Assembly: GCA_000149265.1 (NCBI GenBank)
Contig: CH003297.1
Span: 442,496-506,495, forward strand
Length of the DNA: 64,000 nt
Reading direction: 5' to 3'
Origin: Ciona savignyi
Taxonomy: Eukaryota; Chordata; Ascidiacea; Phlebobranchia; Cionidae
The translations under genes were made by a program, and so were the position numbers. How positions within the stretch are numbered: position 1 is the stretch's first letter; the number at the start of each line of letters is the position of its first letter. This document shows, piece after piece, positions 48,801-60,984 of the stretch. The notes beneath the pieces are model-generated. The model did not search any database. It worked only from the letters and a program-made list of their open reading frames with translations, and was not told the origin of the DNA.

Positions 48801-51800
48801 CCCCTGGCAGCAAAGCTCGGTATTCCTATCATAGGGGAATGCCCCACAACATGAAGCTTGGGTGGTCCCGAATGGGTTGGGATGGATGGATGATCCACAG
48901 CATGTATGGACCGTCACGTCATATCCGACGTCAACGCAACATGAAGGGGATCTGGGGATTAAATCATCAACTTCAACTTTATCTATTTAACTTGCATGTA
49001 CATGACATTAATATTGGCGGTTCCACGGTAGCCACCGCTACTGGTACCAGGAATTTAGGCAATAGAAGGGACCAGGAATTTAGGCAATTGATAAAATTCA
49101 TTTTTTACATCTTGCTATAATTTTTTTATTCAATTTTTATTCATCTTAATTTTAATTAGCTTGCTTTATTTCGCATGATTAAATTCATTTTTTTAAATTG
49201 AGATAATAATTTTTTTTATTCAACTTAATTTTAATTAGCTTGCTTTATTTCACATGGGGGAAATTTCCTTTTTTAACTTGCTCTAATAAAATTTTTTCAA
49301 CTTCTTTATTTTTAACTTAACTTTGTATAATTTGTTAAATTCAACTTCAGTAAATACATTTTTTAAACTTTATTTTTTGCGATAGTAGAGCATAACCTGC
49401 GATAGTAGAGCATAAGAGTACAGATGGGTAGTTAGCTTTATACCAGGACCACAAATTCACTAAGTCAGAACGGTGGTCATTAAAATGGTTGCAGGATCAA
49501 AACTAGATCCGATCAAACCGGTGTCCTTGGCCAAGGCACTTAGCAAAGGTTTAAGGAAGTACCAACGACTAACACACTGCAACAGTTACACTAACTATAC
49601 TTTTAGAATTAGGTAATCTGATGATTGATCATGTGACAACGTCCTTTGTATTTTATTATTTACGAGAATAAAACCAAACGTATTTTTCGTAATTGTTGAA
49701 ATTTAGGCAAAGAATTATAAAATGGTGACGACCTGCTCAAAATTAAGCAGTCTTTTTTATTTCATCCACTATAAGATTATTTAATCAATAGTATTATTGC
49801 TTACTAAAATCCAATAACATATTAAGTCAACCATAGCATTGATTTTGTCCCACATCGTTGACCAATATATTGATACTTAGATCACTGTTCGCTTAATTCG
49901 GGCAACGTTATCTATCTGTTTTGTACAAAATTGAAAAGTTTGCGGTTGGTTTTGATCTCACAATCTTTCGGCTGGTAGTCCACAAGAAATAATACAGCAC
50001 CCAGACTAGTTACCTTTAGTATGTCGTCCATATGTATGAATTTTGTCCATATGTGTGTGTTTTGCCCATATGTGTGCTGTGTGTTTTGTCCATATGTATG
50101 TATATTGCCCATATGTATGTGTTTATGTGTGTGTTTTGTCCATATGTATGTATATTGCCTATATGTATGTGTTTATGTGTGTGTGTTTTGTCCATATGTA
50201 TGTATATTGCCCATATGTATGTGTTTATGTGTGTGTTTATCCATATGTATGTATATTGCCCATATGTATGTGTTTATGTGTGTGTTTTGTCCATATGTAT
50301 GTATATTGCCCATATGTATGTGTTTATGTGTGTGTTTTGTCCATATGTATGTATATTGCCCATATGTATGTGTTTATGTGTGTGTTTATCCATATGTATG
50401 TATATTGCCCATATGTATGTGTTTATGTGTGTGTTTTGTCCATGTACACATTCAACTACTTTAAAGATTGTTTTGATCCCCGAACCTTTCGGCTTGCAGT
50501 CCAATAGAAATAAGCCAGCAGCCAAACTAGTTACTTCTATGTATTTTGCCCATATGTATATATTTTGCACATGTACTATATATTTTGCACATGTACCATG
50601 TATTTTGCCCATGCACAAAATCAATGAGTTTGCGGTTACTTGCCCTTGTAATGATAGGTTTAGCATCCGGGTCCGTTATATTTATTTAATTTTATCCTTT
50701 TTTTTAAATGTTGTGCTTTAACGACTGTTTGTTTTGCCGTCTTTTACTATTCCTGTGTCATGATTTGATTCGTTTGCCGTTTTTTAATACTGGGGCAAAA
50801 AATAACAAACTAAACTAATAATCTCCCAACCACATACCTGTACTTCCCATACACTCGTCCCCCACAGCATACAGTTCCTCCCTGGATATCATATCCCTCC
50901 CCCCCACAGCATGCTGGGGTGGCGAACGGACCAAACGGGCCGTTCCCGCAACATATGGTTCCGCTGGAGGGAAAGTATGGACTTCCGTTGCAGCAATGGT
51001 TGCCTGCGGAGATGGGGAATTAAAAAAATGATAATGTTACATGTATTTATTATCTCCGTAAACAAAAAATGCAAGTGACGGTTTTAGGATAGGATATTCA
51101 TGTTTATTCTTGTGAATGGGAAAACCAAGGGGGTTAACACACCGGCAATCGCCAGGTTACCGAAACTATTGTATTATGTTGTGTAGACTTTTTCCTTAAA
51201 TTTGGTAGAACCCATTAATCCAGGCAATGTCTGCCTTGCCCAAGGACACAACCGACTTGCTAGCGACCAGTTTCGCACCTGCAACCTTTCGATTGAAAGG
51301 CTACGCACTTAACCGCCAGACTAACTGGCCGGATTCAGGTAACCGTCAGTGTGTTTTGTATTTAATAACCTAGGCCATTGCGGAGTGGCTATTTTGTAAT
51401 TCCTGTATTCACTGGGTCTAGGAAGTCAGCCATCGAGCCTCACTATCAGTCAAAAGGTGATGAAACTGTAAACTGCAGCCATCTTAAGAAGAATCATTGC
51501 AATAACTATACTGAAGGTGGGCGCAACTTAATTTGATGAAAACACTTGTTATAAAGCCTTTTATGTTTTCTCATTCACAGGGATAAATAAAAGAACATAG
51601 CGGTATGTCCCACTATGAACCTTTTTTTGATAAAACTGCATTTAAAAATTTTTTTTCACGTTTTTTGTAAAATCAATATTTTATGACAATTATCGGCAAT
51701 TAATATAGGCATGTGGAAAAGTAAACGGATAGGATTTCAACACATGCTTCGCTATAGAGAACCAACAAGCTTGTGATAGCATTTAAAATCGATTTTCAGT

Positions 51801-54800
51801 CTTCCGGAGTCTTAATAATTAACAAAGTTTGTAGAACGAACACCATTTTCCCATGTTTTGTTTTAATTGGGGTAAATTGCGTTCACGTAATTTAAGTTGT
51901 TAGCGCAAAGCGTCGCTAATGCGCAAAGTTATTCTAGTCTTAGCTTGTTCCTTAAAGGTGAGGCTAGAATCAGTTCATTAATATTTCACGACTCACCCAA
52001 TGTTCTGTCAAATATCTGTCCGTCACAGCAGATTGATGAACTAGAATCGAACGCCCTGGTGCCACAGCAGGCACTTGACGTGCTCGACAGTGCGTCGTTC
52101 AATACGTCACTGGAGATACAAATGATAAGGATGGGAGGGAGTTTATCTAGCGCCACTTAAGGGTGGGAAAGCGTAAGAAAGCGTTATCACACTGGTAATC
52201 TTCAGTAATCACACTGGCAATCGTTTTATTGTAAGGTAGCATTCTCCAATGGGTAATTGCTGGATCATTTCGTGAATACGTAAGGGAGCATAATCACATG
52301 GGCAATAGTAAGATTTCTTTGCGAATACGGAAGATAGCGTTACCACACGGGCAATCATCAGATTACCTTATAAACACATAAAGGAGCATTATCACACAGG
52401 CAATCGTTTCATTGTAAGGGAGCATTCTCCAATGGGTAATTGCTACAATATCCGTAAGGAAGCGTTACCACACTGACAATCACTAGATAATCTTGCGAAT
52501 ACGTAAGGGAGCGTTATAACACGGGAAATCGTCAGATAATCTTGCAAATACATAAAGAAGTGTAACCACATGGGCAATTGTCCGATTACCACGTGAATAA
52601 GTAATGGAGCGTTATCACACTGACAATCGTCAGATTACCTTTAGAATACATAAAGAAGAGTTCTCACACTTTAAATGTTAGATTACCTCGTGCCCATAGT
52701 CGTGTTGCAAGTTTTATTACAATGTGTTTAATCATTCTTGATAATTCTTGACATTCAAAGAAAATGTATTGATCAATTTTTAGTAAGGTTGTCAAGTTGA
52801 ATGCACTCAGAAACCCATGTGAAACATTGGGCCACACGACTTAACCACTTATCAGCTAATATGTCATGAAAAGATTGCTAACTTACTACTTACATTTATA
52901 TACCGTTGTAACTTAGCCTACATAGAAGATTTAAAATTTGTAACAAATATCCGTGGTTATAGATTCAAATCTCCAAAACCAATCTTGAAAATCAGGTCGT
53001 ATAATTATTGTACAATTTAGTGCTTTGATATTATGCATGGACTGTCCCAGAGTGCTTAACAAGGGAAAGCACAGGAAACATAACTTGGGAATGGTTGTGT
53101 TGACATTTGGAGATCCATACAAGCATCCCATTTATTAATATTAATGGGTATATCCCCAACAACAATTGCAATATATTTTATCGATTGCACGGAAAATTAA
53201 CCGTGGGCGGTGATGTAGTTATCGCGCAGTTAATGCTTTGAAATTTGACACAAACAAATTAAATTATTAAAACTGCCTTGCTTAAAGTGGATTTCGCGGT
53301 TATTATTTTTTTACCAGGGTTGATGTTGAATACCTGATGGGCTCGTCACCAAAATCGTTATTTTGCAGAATTTTATACAAAATCGCATCCTAAAGCTACT
53401 TTAGCATTGACATAAAAGTACTGCCATTTTTCTATGTACAACGCAGTTTCTAACACATTGACATACTTTTTTAGGGTTAAGTGAAATAATTGTTTTTTAC
53501 TTTTTTTTATTCCCATTTTTTATAGAAGTTCCTATAAGTGCGGGTTTTCTTTTCCTCTTGGGAACAAATATAAACTTAACTTACTTGCAGCAAATGAACT
53601 CATTGGTATCTCTGTAGTAATACTGCATGAGGCTGACGTCAGCTCCACAACAGGTGTCCCCTCCAAATGCCTCGATAAGGAACACTCGTCCCTGACAGCA
53701 GGATAGACCTGTGTGGTGTAATATGTTTACTTTATTCTGTCCATAAAAAGTGGTGCTATTGCAGTGTGTTACTGGAGCTATTGCAGTGTGTTACTAGAGC
53801 TATTGCAGTGTGTTACTAGAGCTATTGCAGTGTGTTACTGAAGCTATTGCAGTGTGTTGTGTATAATAGACACGTTACTTCAATTTGGTAGACCCATTCC
53901 CATTAATCCGCTGGGTTAATGCAATGAACGTTAAGTGCCTTGCTCAAGGACACAGCCAACTATCTACCAACCAGTTACGATATAAACATCAGAGGTATAA
54001 AGGTAGTCAAAAGTTTTGGAGAAGAAACCAGCCGCTGCTTATGTTGTGTCTTTGGGGCAAGACAGAAGTGGGCATTGCGTAAATCCAGTCAATATACCAC
54101 ACAAACTAAATCAACCTTGATCAGGAAAGAAAGCTGAACGACCACAACACTGGGTTCCTTCTGTTTCACGACTCCACAAGGTAAGGTCGCAACATATGGA
54201 TTTGGTTGAACTATAAGGAACTCGTCCACAGCATTGATCAGCGCCTTCAACTACCTCGAGCAATCTTGACTGAAAATTAAAACTTGATCAAACAATTTCA
54301 AACTTATATAACTAAGCACGAAAATATTTGAGATGCAAATGAGAAATATTACATTCTTCTATTGAAGGATTTTACAAAGGGAAAAAGTCTTTGATTTAAT
54401 CAGCACGAGTTTCCACCAACAGAAGTTTTACCCAAATTGGCTTGAAATAGTAAACGTAAAGGCCAATAATAATCAAAAAACACATATAGTCGTCCCTAAA
54501 TGCTGGTTGGAAGAACTCAGTGTGTCTAGAAAATACGTTTAAATGCTTCAGACACATTCGTACATTTGTTGTTGTTAATAATCGACTGCAAGTCAATTGA
54601 TGTTCTGCCTTATCTCCAAATTGGTTTGATGCAAATTGTTATAACATTAGTAAGAATACCCCTTGTTAGGTCAAAATACCCCTTGGGGCGTAACTCGTCA
54701 GAATACCACAGCTACCGGGACCAGGAATTTAGGCCATGGAAGGCCCATTACTCCAGCGCCCCGGGCTAACATGGATCCGGGATATAGCGGTCAAGTCGGC

Positions 54801-57800
54801 CAGTGTCCTGAAAGAAGCTGACTAAATGCTTGACCGGGATAGATGCGAGATCATCAGATTTAAAAACTCCAAAATTTCTACATCTGGTTACAGCAAATGC
54901 TGGACAATGGCCAACATAGTGTAAAGGAGTCTTGTCTTCTTCTTGGCAGAAGGGACAGGTTACATATGCGGTGCGCATGAGGATGGATTGGTGCTTAGCC
55001 AGAATACCCATTGTCTATTTAAATAATCCTTGTCACGTTAGAGTGCTCAGTGTCATATAGTCAGGTTACCGAAAATATTGTAAGGTGTTGTCTAGTATTT
55101 AATAAGATAATATGTGACCAATCCATTAGAAATCGATGAATTCAAACATCGTGCATTAAGAGTATTATGAGGTCCATTGGTATAACCTCCCCGTAAAACT
55201 TACTTCACAACAAACATTGAACCTCGGGTCGTATGGACTGCCGTTGCAACATTCTGTCAGGTTTGCATTTGGGGGAACCACCGCAGCAAGCTTTCCATTA
55301 CAGCACACTGATTCTCCCACAACACCAACAACTGGGAGTGAACCGCAGCAGAACCGATTCTCTTTCATTCCAACCTGGAATGTGACATGTTAGAACGTTC
55401 TTGTGGTGGAATGGTTAACGCAATCAATTCATATATAGAAATATTTCGACCGACTGGTTTGGTGGTTCAGTGTGACGGCTTACAGTCCAAGAGTTACAGA
55501 TTCTAAACTGGTTGCTAGCTAGTCGGTTGTGTCCTTGGGCAAGGCACTTAATGGGACATTGCCTAAACCTAGCGGATTAATGGGTTTTACTAAATTGAAG
55601 TAATGTGTGAATCATATACAACACACTGCAATAGCTCAGTTAATCGACAGTAGGCGCGAGGTAATCTGACGATTGCCCGTGTGTTAACCCCTTGGTTTTC
55701 CCATTCACGGGGATAAACATAAATATCCCAACCTATAAAAATGACCTTGCGAACAGGCTCATAGCTAGTTTGCAACTTAGTCCAAAAAAAACTGATGTAA
55801 GAGAAAGGTTGTGTGACTGATTTATTGACGCGACCAATATAAATATGGAATTCGAAATCTGCCACTAGCTGTAGTCGGTTATGTGCAATGCATTTGGGAA
55901 GATTTCCCTGATGGATTAATGTGTTTAATAACAACAGAAGTCATTATGGACTTGTCACTAGGACATTTTTTAAGGAATTCGGCAAATGGTATCAATTGAA
56001 TTAACTATTCCACAACAGGTCGTTTTTTTAGCCGAGCTAAATTTGGACCCATGATAGACTTCAGTAGGAATAGGAGACAGTGCATGAATCGGATGGGTTA
56101 GCCATTTGATCAAACCTCACATGACCGTACATCAATTGGAAAACTAAAAACAAACAGCTTACCGCCCCATTACAGCATATCTGAGAGTCGGAAATATAAG
56201 GCGCGGTTGCTCCGTTGGATGATCTGCAGCATGTTGTTCTGGAGCTTGGACCGCTAACCACGTTCCCGTCCCCACATGGGCAGGAATGGGTCCGCTTGTC
56301 GTACGTCGCAGTTGACCCACAGCAATCTGCGTACCAGCTTGGCCGTGCTGAGGCAGGGGCTGGTAGCTGAGGAATTTAAGTATTTGCATGAAAGAATTAG
56401 AAAAAATCTAAAAAGTCAAAGTAATTTTTATCTTAATGAAAGTGGTTTTGAAAATAACTTTGTCCATCAACCAATAATAATAAGCTGCGCTGAGCACTAT
56501 TTTTACATAGAAGTTTTTAGGACAGTATACACGCTCTTCAAACCCAATAAAAGGTGGTAGAACTTCTGTTATCACGGTCTTGTGTTTAAGATATTGGGGC
56601 TGAAAAGCTTATGCCCATGTTGACTAATGACTTTTATCTATGTTTAAACCTCCTGTTATTGGGGTCTTGTGTTAAAGATATACAAAGGGATAAACGATTT
56701 GGTTTGGTTGATTTTTGTAGCAATTTTATGTATCACCTCTATATAAACAGTGGTTTCTTAGCCCAGCTTAGTACTTTCCCAAACATCTCTCTCACTTAGC
56801 AGAAAATAACTACTTTTTAAAGTTTTCAAACATTTTAGTTCGTCTTAGTCGTTGCAAAACAGCTGTACTTACCACCCTACCCTGGCAACACTTTTGCGTC
56901 TGCCATTGGAACACCGACGGTACAATGCGACTGTCGCCATAGCAACATCTGTCCTGCCCCCAATCAATCAAGCTGGTGCCGCAGCAGCCGACGCTGCCGA
57001 CGAACGAAAACTTCGAGTAAGCACGACCATGTCCGGTCCACCACGAGCAGCATCTCTCATATCTGGTTCGAGAAAACGTAAATTTAAACGACAAATACAG
57101 CTTACATGTAATTAATTCTAACTGTCATGAAAAATATTAGAACAACTGACTAGCATGACCTATATTTGTTGATACGAATGGCTTTTTTATATAATTTAAA
57201 TGGTAATTACACTAACATGTATTAGGAAAGGATAGGACTATCATGTTTATCCCCGTGAATGGAAAAAACCAAGGGGGTTAACACACGGGCAATCGTCAGA
57301 TCACCTCGCACCCACTGTCGGGTTACCGGAGCTATTGCAGTGTGTTGTATATGATAGAAACGTTTCTTCAATTTGGTAGAACAGGTCTATTAATCCGCTG
57401 GGTTCAGGCAATGTTCGTAAAGTGCCTTGCCCAAGGACACAACCGACTAGCTAGCGACCAGTTTCGCACCTGCAACCTTTCGATTGAAAAGGATGTATTT
57501 AACCGTTAGACCTACAAGCCGGATTAGAGAACAACTTTACACGGCGAATATAAGTTACATATTAAAAGCCACATGTTATATACACATAAGAACTACTAAC
57601 GAGCACGACCTATTTCTTAAAGAGTATGGGTTATATAATTTAAAAGCAAATACACTTTAAATGCATTAATACAATTCAGCTGATATAATAACATAAGGGG
57701 GACTTAAGCCGCAACATCCCGTATGGAAAGTACGTCAATTTTCGCCGAGATCTCGAGTGTGCACACGCCAAATATTTAAGTGTGCAGTGTGCAAACGTCC

Positions 57801-59837
57801 AAGAGTGCACACTTCAAGTGTGCACAAAATCTCCTTTTTATCACTATTTTGTAAAAATCTTAAACAACCGTATTATTCTATTCTAAATCTATCGTGTCGA
57901 TCAGCTAACATATCTATCTACGTAACAAAAAACGTACTGACAGTAAATTACCCGAGGTCCAGAGGTAGGTTTACAGGTTTGTTGGAAATTATACGATGTT
58001 TATACTGCCAGCTCACGAGCTTGTGTAAAATTACCCAAGTGTGCAAAGACGCAGTAAATAAAAAAACTCGAGTGTGCAGCTGCCGTACTTTCCATACTGG
58101 CGCAACATGGTAACACAAACTTTAATGGCAATAAAAGTCATGTTAAGATGAAGTAAACATTTTTCCCATTGACTTTAGGAGCCTAGGAGGCGTTTAACTA
58201 ATTATTCTCCCTATCTCTCCAATGCAAACAGACCTCACAAAAACAGCACCACTCAAAATCCTGACATAGAAAGTCTAAGATTTTTTTTACAATTTAAAGA
58301 TGCACAAACAACACCTTTATTTCACAAAGCACTGCTCCACTATTACAAAACTTCACAGCTAAACGAGAACACCGGCGCGCAGGTTAGCTAGCACATGCTG
58401 CTTCCAACCAAACAAACATTTGGGGAATCACCACCATTGTTACTCAGCAAAATACTCGTTTAAAAACAATGACTAAAGGATACCACTCGTCACATCCTTT
58501 CGCGCATAGATTTTTATTAATTGGTTATAGGCCATTTATATGCGTCGCCGTAGTCCTGCTTTATTACATTTTAAACAGCAATAATATCAACGGAAATTTA
58601 GAAAACCGTATAATATTCCTGCAAGTACACAACCGTTCCTACTAAATCGCTTATGGCGTTGCGATTACGCTACGGTGTATTGTCTACATAACATATTAGC
58701 GGTTATACTTCACTCACAATGTGGAATAAGGTGAACCGTGCTCTCTGCTTCCACAGCAATCTAAATTCGTCGAGTTTAAGATCACCTGACCACCTGTATA
58801 CAAGGTGCGTTATATCACAGATATTAGAAGACCTATTAATTACTATAAATAATTTAAAAATAATTTAAATTTTCCATTTGAAAATAAAGAAATGCGGAAT
58901 ACGATAGGGCACTTATAAATATATACCCGTGAGGGGAAAACACAAGAAGCTTTATCACACTGAAATCGTCAGATAAACTGTCTCTTATGGCCCTGTTACC
59001 AAAGATATTGCAATGTGTAATGTAATNNNNNNNNNNNNNNNNNNNNNNNNNNNNNNNNNNNNNNNNNNNNNNNNNNNNNNNNNNNNNNNNNNNNNNNNNN
59101 NNNNNNNNNNNNNNNNNNNNNNNNNNCCCATATTTCCACTGGGTTCAGGAAATCTCCGCATCGTAAATTGTCTATAAGAAAACAATCCACTCCCCGCAAA
59201 AAGGTTTCGACATTTGACAGATTACCTTGCAAAAACGTAAGGGGCGAGGCCACATATACATATATACAGAAAGATGTGTAAAATATTTATGTTGTATTCA
59301 TTTGAATTGGAAAAATGCAAGCGGCATTCTCATGGGTAACCATCAGAATACGCCAACTGATCGTTTGAGCTTGTAATAGGATAACGTAGTCCTGTACATT
59401 TCTGGCATGTTTAACCGATCGCGTTTACTAAGCTTATTGCGGCGAGTCTGAGACAAGACGACGTCGCCAAATCGATCGTACTTACCACAACAGAACGAGT
59501 TACATTCGTCATAGAGCACAGATGAAGCTACGCTACCGTTAGCGTGGTAGGAAGTACAGACACTAAAGCCGACTTCGTATCTTTGTCCTGGTGCGAACGG
59601 CAAACCTAAAGCCGAAATCACGATATTAAAGTCAGGATTGCAATGACAAAACATATTTTCCTTCATTTTAAAAGTTAAATAGTTAGTTTCGTAAATAGAC
59701 CTAAGTTTTGAACCGAAATTTCCACGAAAACGATTTTACTTTGAAGCAATAATGTTCTTACCGCCTTGTACACCTTGAGAGGTAACTTCTTTACAAAACA
59801 CGAGCAAGCAAAACAGCAGAAGGGCAATCTTATACAT
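45847..59837 (-). CDS. Secreted galaxin-like protein with 39 double-cysteine motifs (14 exons, 689 residues)
   Basis: Minus-strand exons: 59762-59837, 59486-59605, 58718-58793, 56873-57062, 56163-56366, 55204-55374, 54116-54269, 53585-53708, 51997-52109, 50838-51003, 48779-48951, 47813-47979, 46495-46695, 45847-45981. They total 2070 nt and all phases agree. The exon 7 donor (gttgat) is weak. A signal peptide (MYKIALLLFCLLVFC) leads into cysteine-pair repeats such as ACCGAMLFNSTNQFCCEGR, DCCAGRIYNREEHICCD and TECCNGSPYDPRFNVCCE. This CCxG-x(5-20)-CC rhythm is that of galaxin, known from coral skeleton matrix and from the N-terminal part of usherin. No membrane helix or other domain is seen, so it should be an extracellular matrix protein. 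Exons hold one to four pairs each. Intron 2 contains the assembly gap, which could hide an exon, although the phases match without one. Confidence 0.88.
46380..46485. repeat. Repeat family D copy
   Basis: gacgtgttctaacgactttc, ttttgccgta and aaaaaataaactaaacta. It lies directly 3' of exon 13 of the galaxin-like gene. Confidence 0.45.
46735..46820 (-). repeat. SINE-B, truncated copy
   Basis: atcgagccaagtttcgaacc to taaaagtcggtaaatgtata. The A-box end is missing. Confidence 0.6.
46850..47425. repeat. Diverged tandem duplication of about 250 bp
   Basis: Shared words in order: aggtaaaata, gtaagact/gtaagatt, gcataagtcgccctttt, agaatcttgtga, cccataagttgga, and gttataagaag, then ggtgtctac. Copies are near 46850-47055 and 47165-47425. 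Confidence 0.6.
47520..47765 (+). repeat. SINE-A, degenerate copy
   Basis: gccgaaaggttgcaggtttg and ttgctaatcggctgtgtcat are recognisable. The tail is cagagcataaatattatatc. Intron 12 of the galaxin-like gene. Confidence 0.55.
49020..49095 (-). repeat. Small fragment matching the 3' side of the LINE at 54.7 kb
   Basis: Contains accaggaatttaggcaat twice and tggtagcc. The related phrase ccaggaatttaggccatgg occurs at 54721. Confidence 0.4.
50028..50445 (+). repeat. Minisatellite of about 60 bp, six to seven units
   Basis: Repeats of gtccatatgtatgtatattg then cccatatgtatgtgtttatg and tgtgtgttt. All three frames are open because the unit lacks stops, which explains the long Tyr/Val/Cys-rich frames. 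Intron 10 of the galaxin-like gene. Confidence 0.9.
50705..50815. repeat. Repeat family D copy
   Basis: ttaacgactgtttgttttgc, the phrase tttttaatactggggcaaaa, then ataacaaactaaacta. An inverted relative is at 63660-63780. Confidence 0.5.
51086..51334 (-). repeat. SINE-A copy with internal deletion
   Basis: taggatattcatgtttattc to accgccagactaactggccg. The gcgaggtgatc part is missing. Intron 9 of the galaxin-like gene. Confidence 0.75.
52150..52720. repeat. Tandem array built from the internal part of SINE-A
   Basis: About ten diverged units of roughly 55-60 bp in the pattern acgtaagggagcgttatcac, then acgggcaatcgtcagattac and cttgcgaat. The words are the SINE-A minus-strand middle (taacacacgggcaatcgtca). 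At the right edge the array runs into a more SINE-like stretch (cctcgtgcccatagtcg, acaatgtgttta). Confidence 0.75.
53756..53985 (-). repeat. SINE-A copy with five 24-bp internal repeats
   Basis: The segment gctattgcagtgtgttactg recurs five times (53756-53860) before the normal body continues through tttggtagacccattccc to ggacacagccaactatctac. The head is absent. Confidence 0.8.
54700..55015 (-). mobile_element. 3' end of a LINE (non-LTR retrotransposon)
   Basis: The minus-strand frame 55011-54766 encodes TCPFCQEEDKTPLHYVGHCP, a C-x2-C-x8-H-x4-C zinc motif, then about 45 residues to a stop. This motif closes the reverse-transcriptase ORF of several LINE clades (I, R1, LOA and Jockey groups). 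The reverse transcriptase itself is absent, so the copy is 5'-truncated. It sits in intron 6 of the galaxin-like gene. Confidence 0.65.
55449..55736 (+). repeat. SINE-A, full-length copy
   Basis: Head gaccgactggtttggtggtt, B-box region ttacagattctaaactggtt, and a tail of ggataaacataaatatccca. Intron 5 of the galaxin-like gene. Confidence 0.8.
56030..56128 (-). repeat. SINE-B, worn copy
   Basis: agccgagctaaatttggacc to gatcaaacctcacatgaccg. It lies near exon 5 of the galaxin-like gene. Confidence 0.5.
57225..57523 (-). repeat. SINE-A, full-length copy
   Basis: Runs from aggaaaggataggactatca to ttagacctacaagccggatt, with all family landmarks. Intron 3 of the galaxin-like gene. Confidence 0.85.
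57718..58100. mobile_element. hAT-like MITE, 383 bp, with 8-bp target duplication
   Basis: Ends CCCGTATGGAAAGTACG and the inverted CGTACTTTCCATACTGG match at 16 of 17 positions. The octamer cgcaacat flanks both sides (57710-57717, 58101-58108), the duplication length of hAT elements. The subterminal parts are full of gtgtgcac-type words, which could be transposase sites. No coding capacity. Confidence 0.8.
58189..58533. mobile_element. Inverted-end MITE (family E), solo copy
   Basis: Ends GGCGTTTAACTAATTATT and TTAATTGGTTATAGGCC, with the body matching the 17.9-20.9 kb copies but lacking about 100 bp in the middle. It defines the mobile unit independently of the tandem array. Confidence 0.7.
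59027..59126. other. Assembly gap of 100 N
   Basis: A run of exactly 100 N in intron 2 of the galaxin-like gene, probably a placeholder of unknown true length, next to degenerate SINE-A sequence. Confidence 0.95.
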
Positions 59838-60984
59838 ATTATAAAGCTGCAAACTATAGACCAGGAACACGGTAGTAGTCTCAAAGCATACACTCAAAAC
59901 TACTTTCTAAATCGGTCGCCTTTGACAAGGTCAGTTCTATAAGTTGTAAAAGCAAAAATCCGGTTGATCTAGTAAAACGTGCACAAGCTCCACCAAATTG
60001 CCTCAAGGAAAACGTCATTTAAACTTCAAGTGGAAATGCAGTCAACTTGTATGCGAGTTAATTATTTATGTTCATTTTTAATATCGTCCTGGTTTATCTG
60101 TTAGTATTTTGCACTTTAGTAATTATCAAATGTAACACCCTTTGTCTTATATAAATATACATCACGAAATTATTGCAAGATTTTTTGTCGTTTATAGTTT
60201 GGTTTAATGGGTTAAACTAAAACAGTACAAACGTCTTAATGGAACACATTGCCCATATCGTGCTGGTTTATTTGGCATTTTAGTAGTTTTTGTCGGGGCA
60301 AAATACACATCTAATAATTTAATGCAAGGACTTTATTTGCTTGCACTCAGTGGATTAATAGGTTGAACTAAAACAGTATAAACGTCTTATACATCAATAC
60401 AATAAATAATCCTGATCACCAGACGGTGGGCACAAAATTGCATTTTTTAATATACGAGGATAATACATAACGCATCCTATCTTATTTTTGACGAATTCAA
60501 CCCGAAATCCAGCAGATTTCCATAAAGCTATGCAGGTGGTACTATTATATAGTGTTGTGGAGTGTTGAACCTTGTTGGTGGTTGGTACGCTTTACAAGTT
60601 AGTGGTAGGTGTCGACGAAGCCCGGGGGAAGAACAGCAATCAGTGCCATCGTACGTTGCTATATAGTTTGTAAACATAACGCAAAACTAAGTCAAGTTTG
60701 TCAGAAACATGGTTGACGCATTAATTTCTTAGTACGTCGGGAAATTTTATAGAAATGTCCGTGTAGTTTATATACAGTATACAAGCCCGTCAACTGGTAC
60801 TGAGACGCACTGAAACGAATGAGCTTCGATGTCAATGGACAGGGTTTTTTTGGCTCGTATCAGGCGTAATCCTGACTTGATATTACAGCGGAACGAAAGG
60901 GCGGTTTTTAATTAGTTTCTGCTTCGTTGACAGGAACACCCAACACACGGCGCCGTACATATAAAGTGCAACCGCATGTCTACA

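Noticed and set aside
50032-50721. Long Tyr/Cys/Val-rich open frames in three frames
   Set aside because: They are produced by a minisatellite of about 60 bp whose unit has no stop in these frames. There is no start context, no splice logic and no composition like a real protein.
37049-59837. CUB receptor and galaxin-like gene as an operon
   Set aside because: They share a strand, but the gap is 1.6 kb, a polyadenylation signal follows the first gene, and tunicate operon gaps are usually very short.
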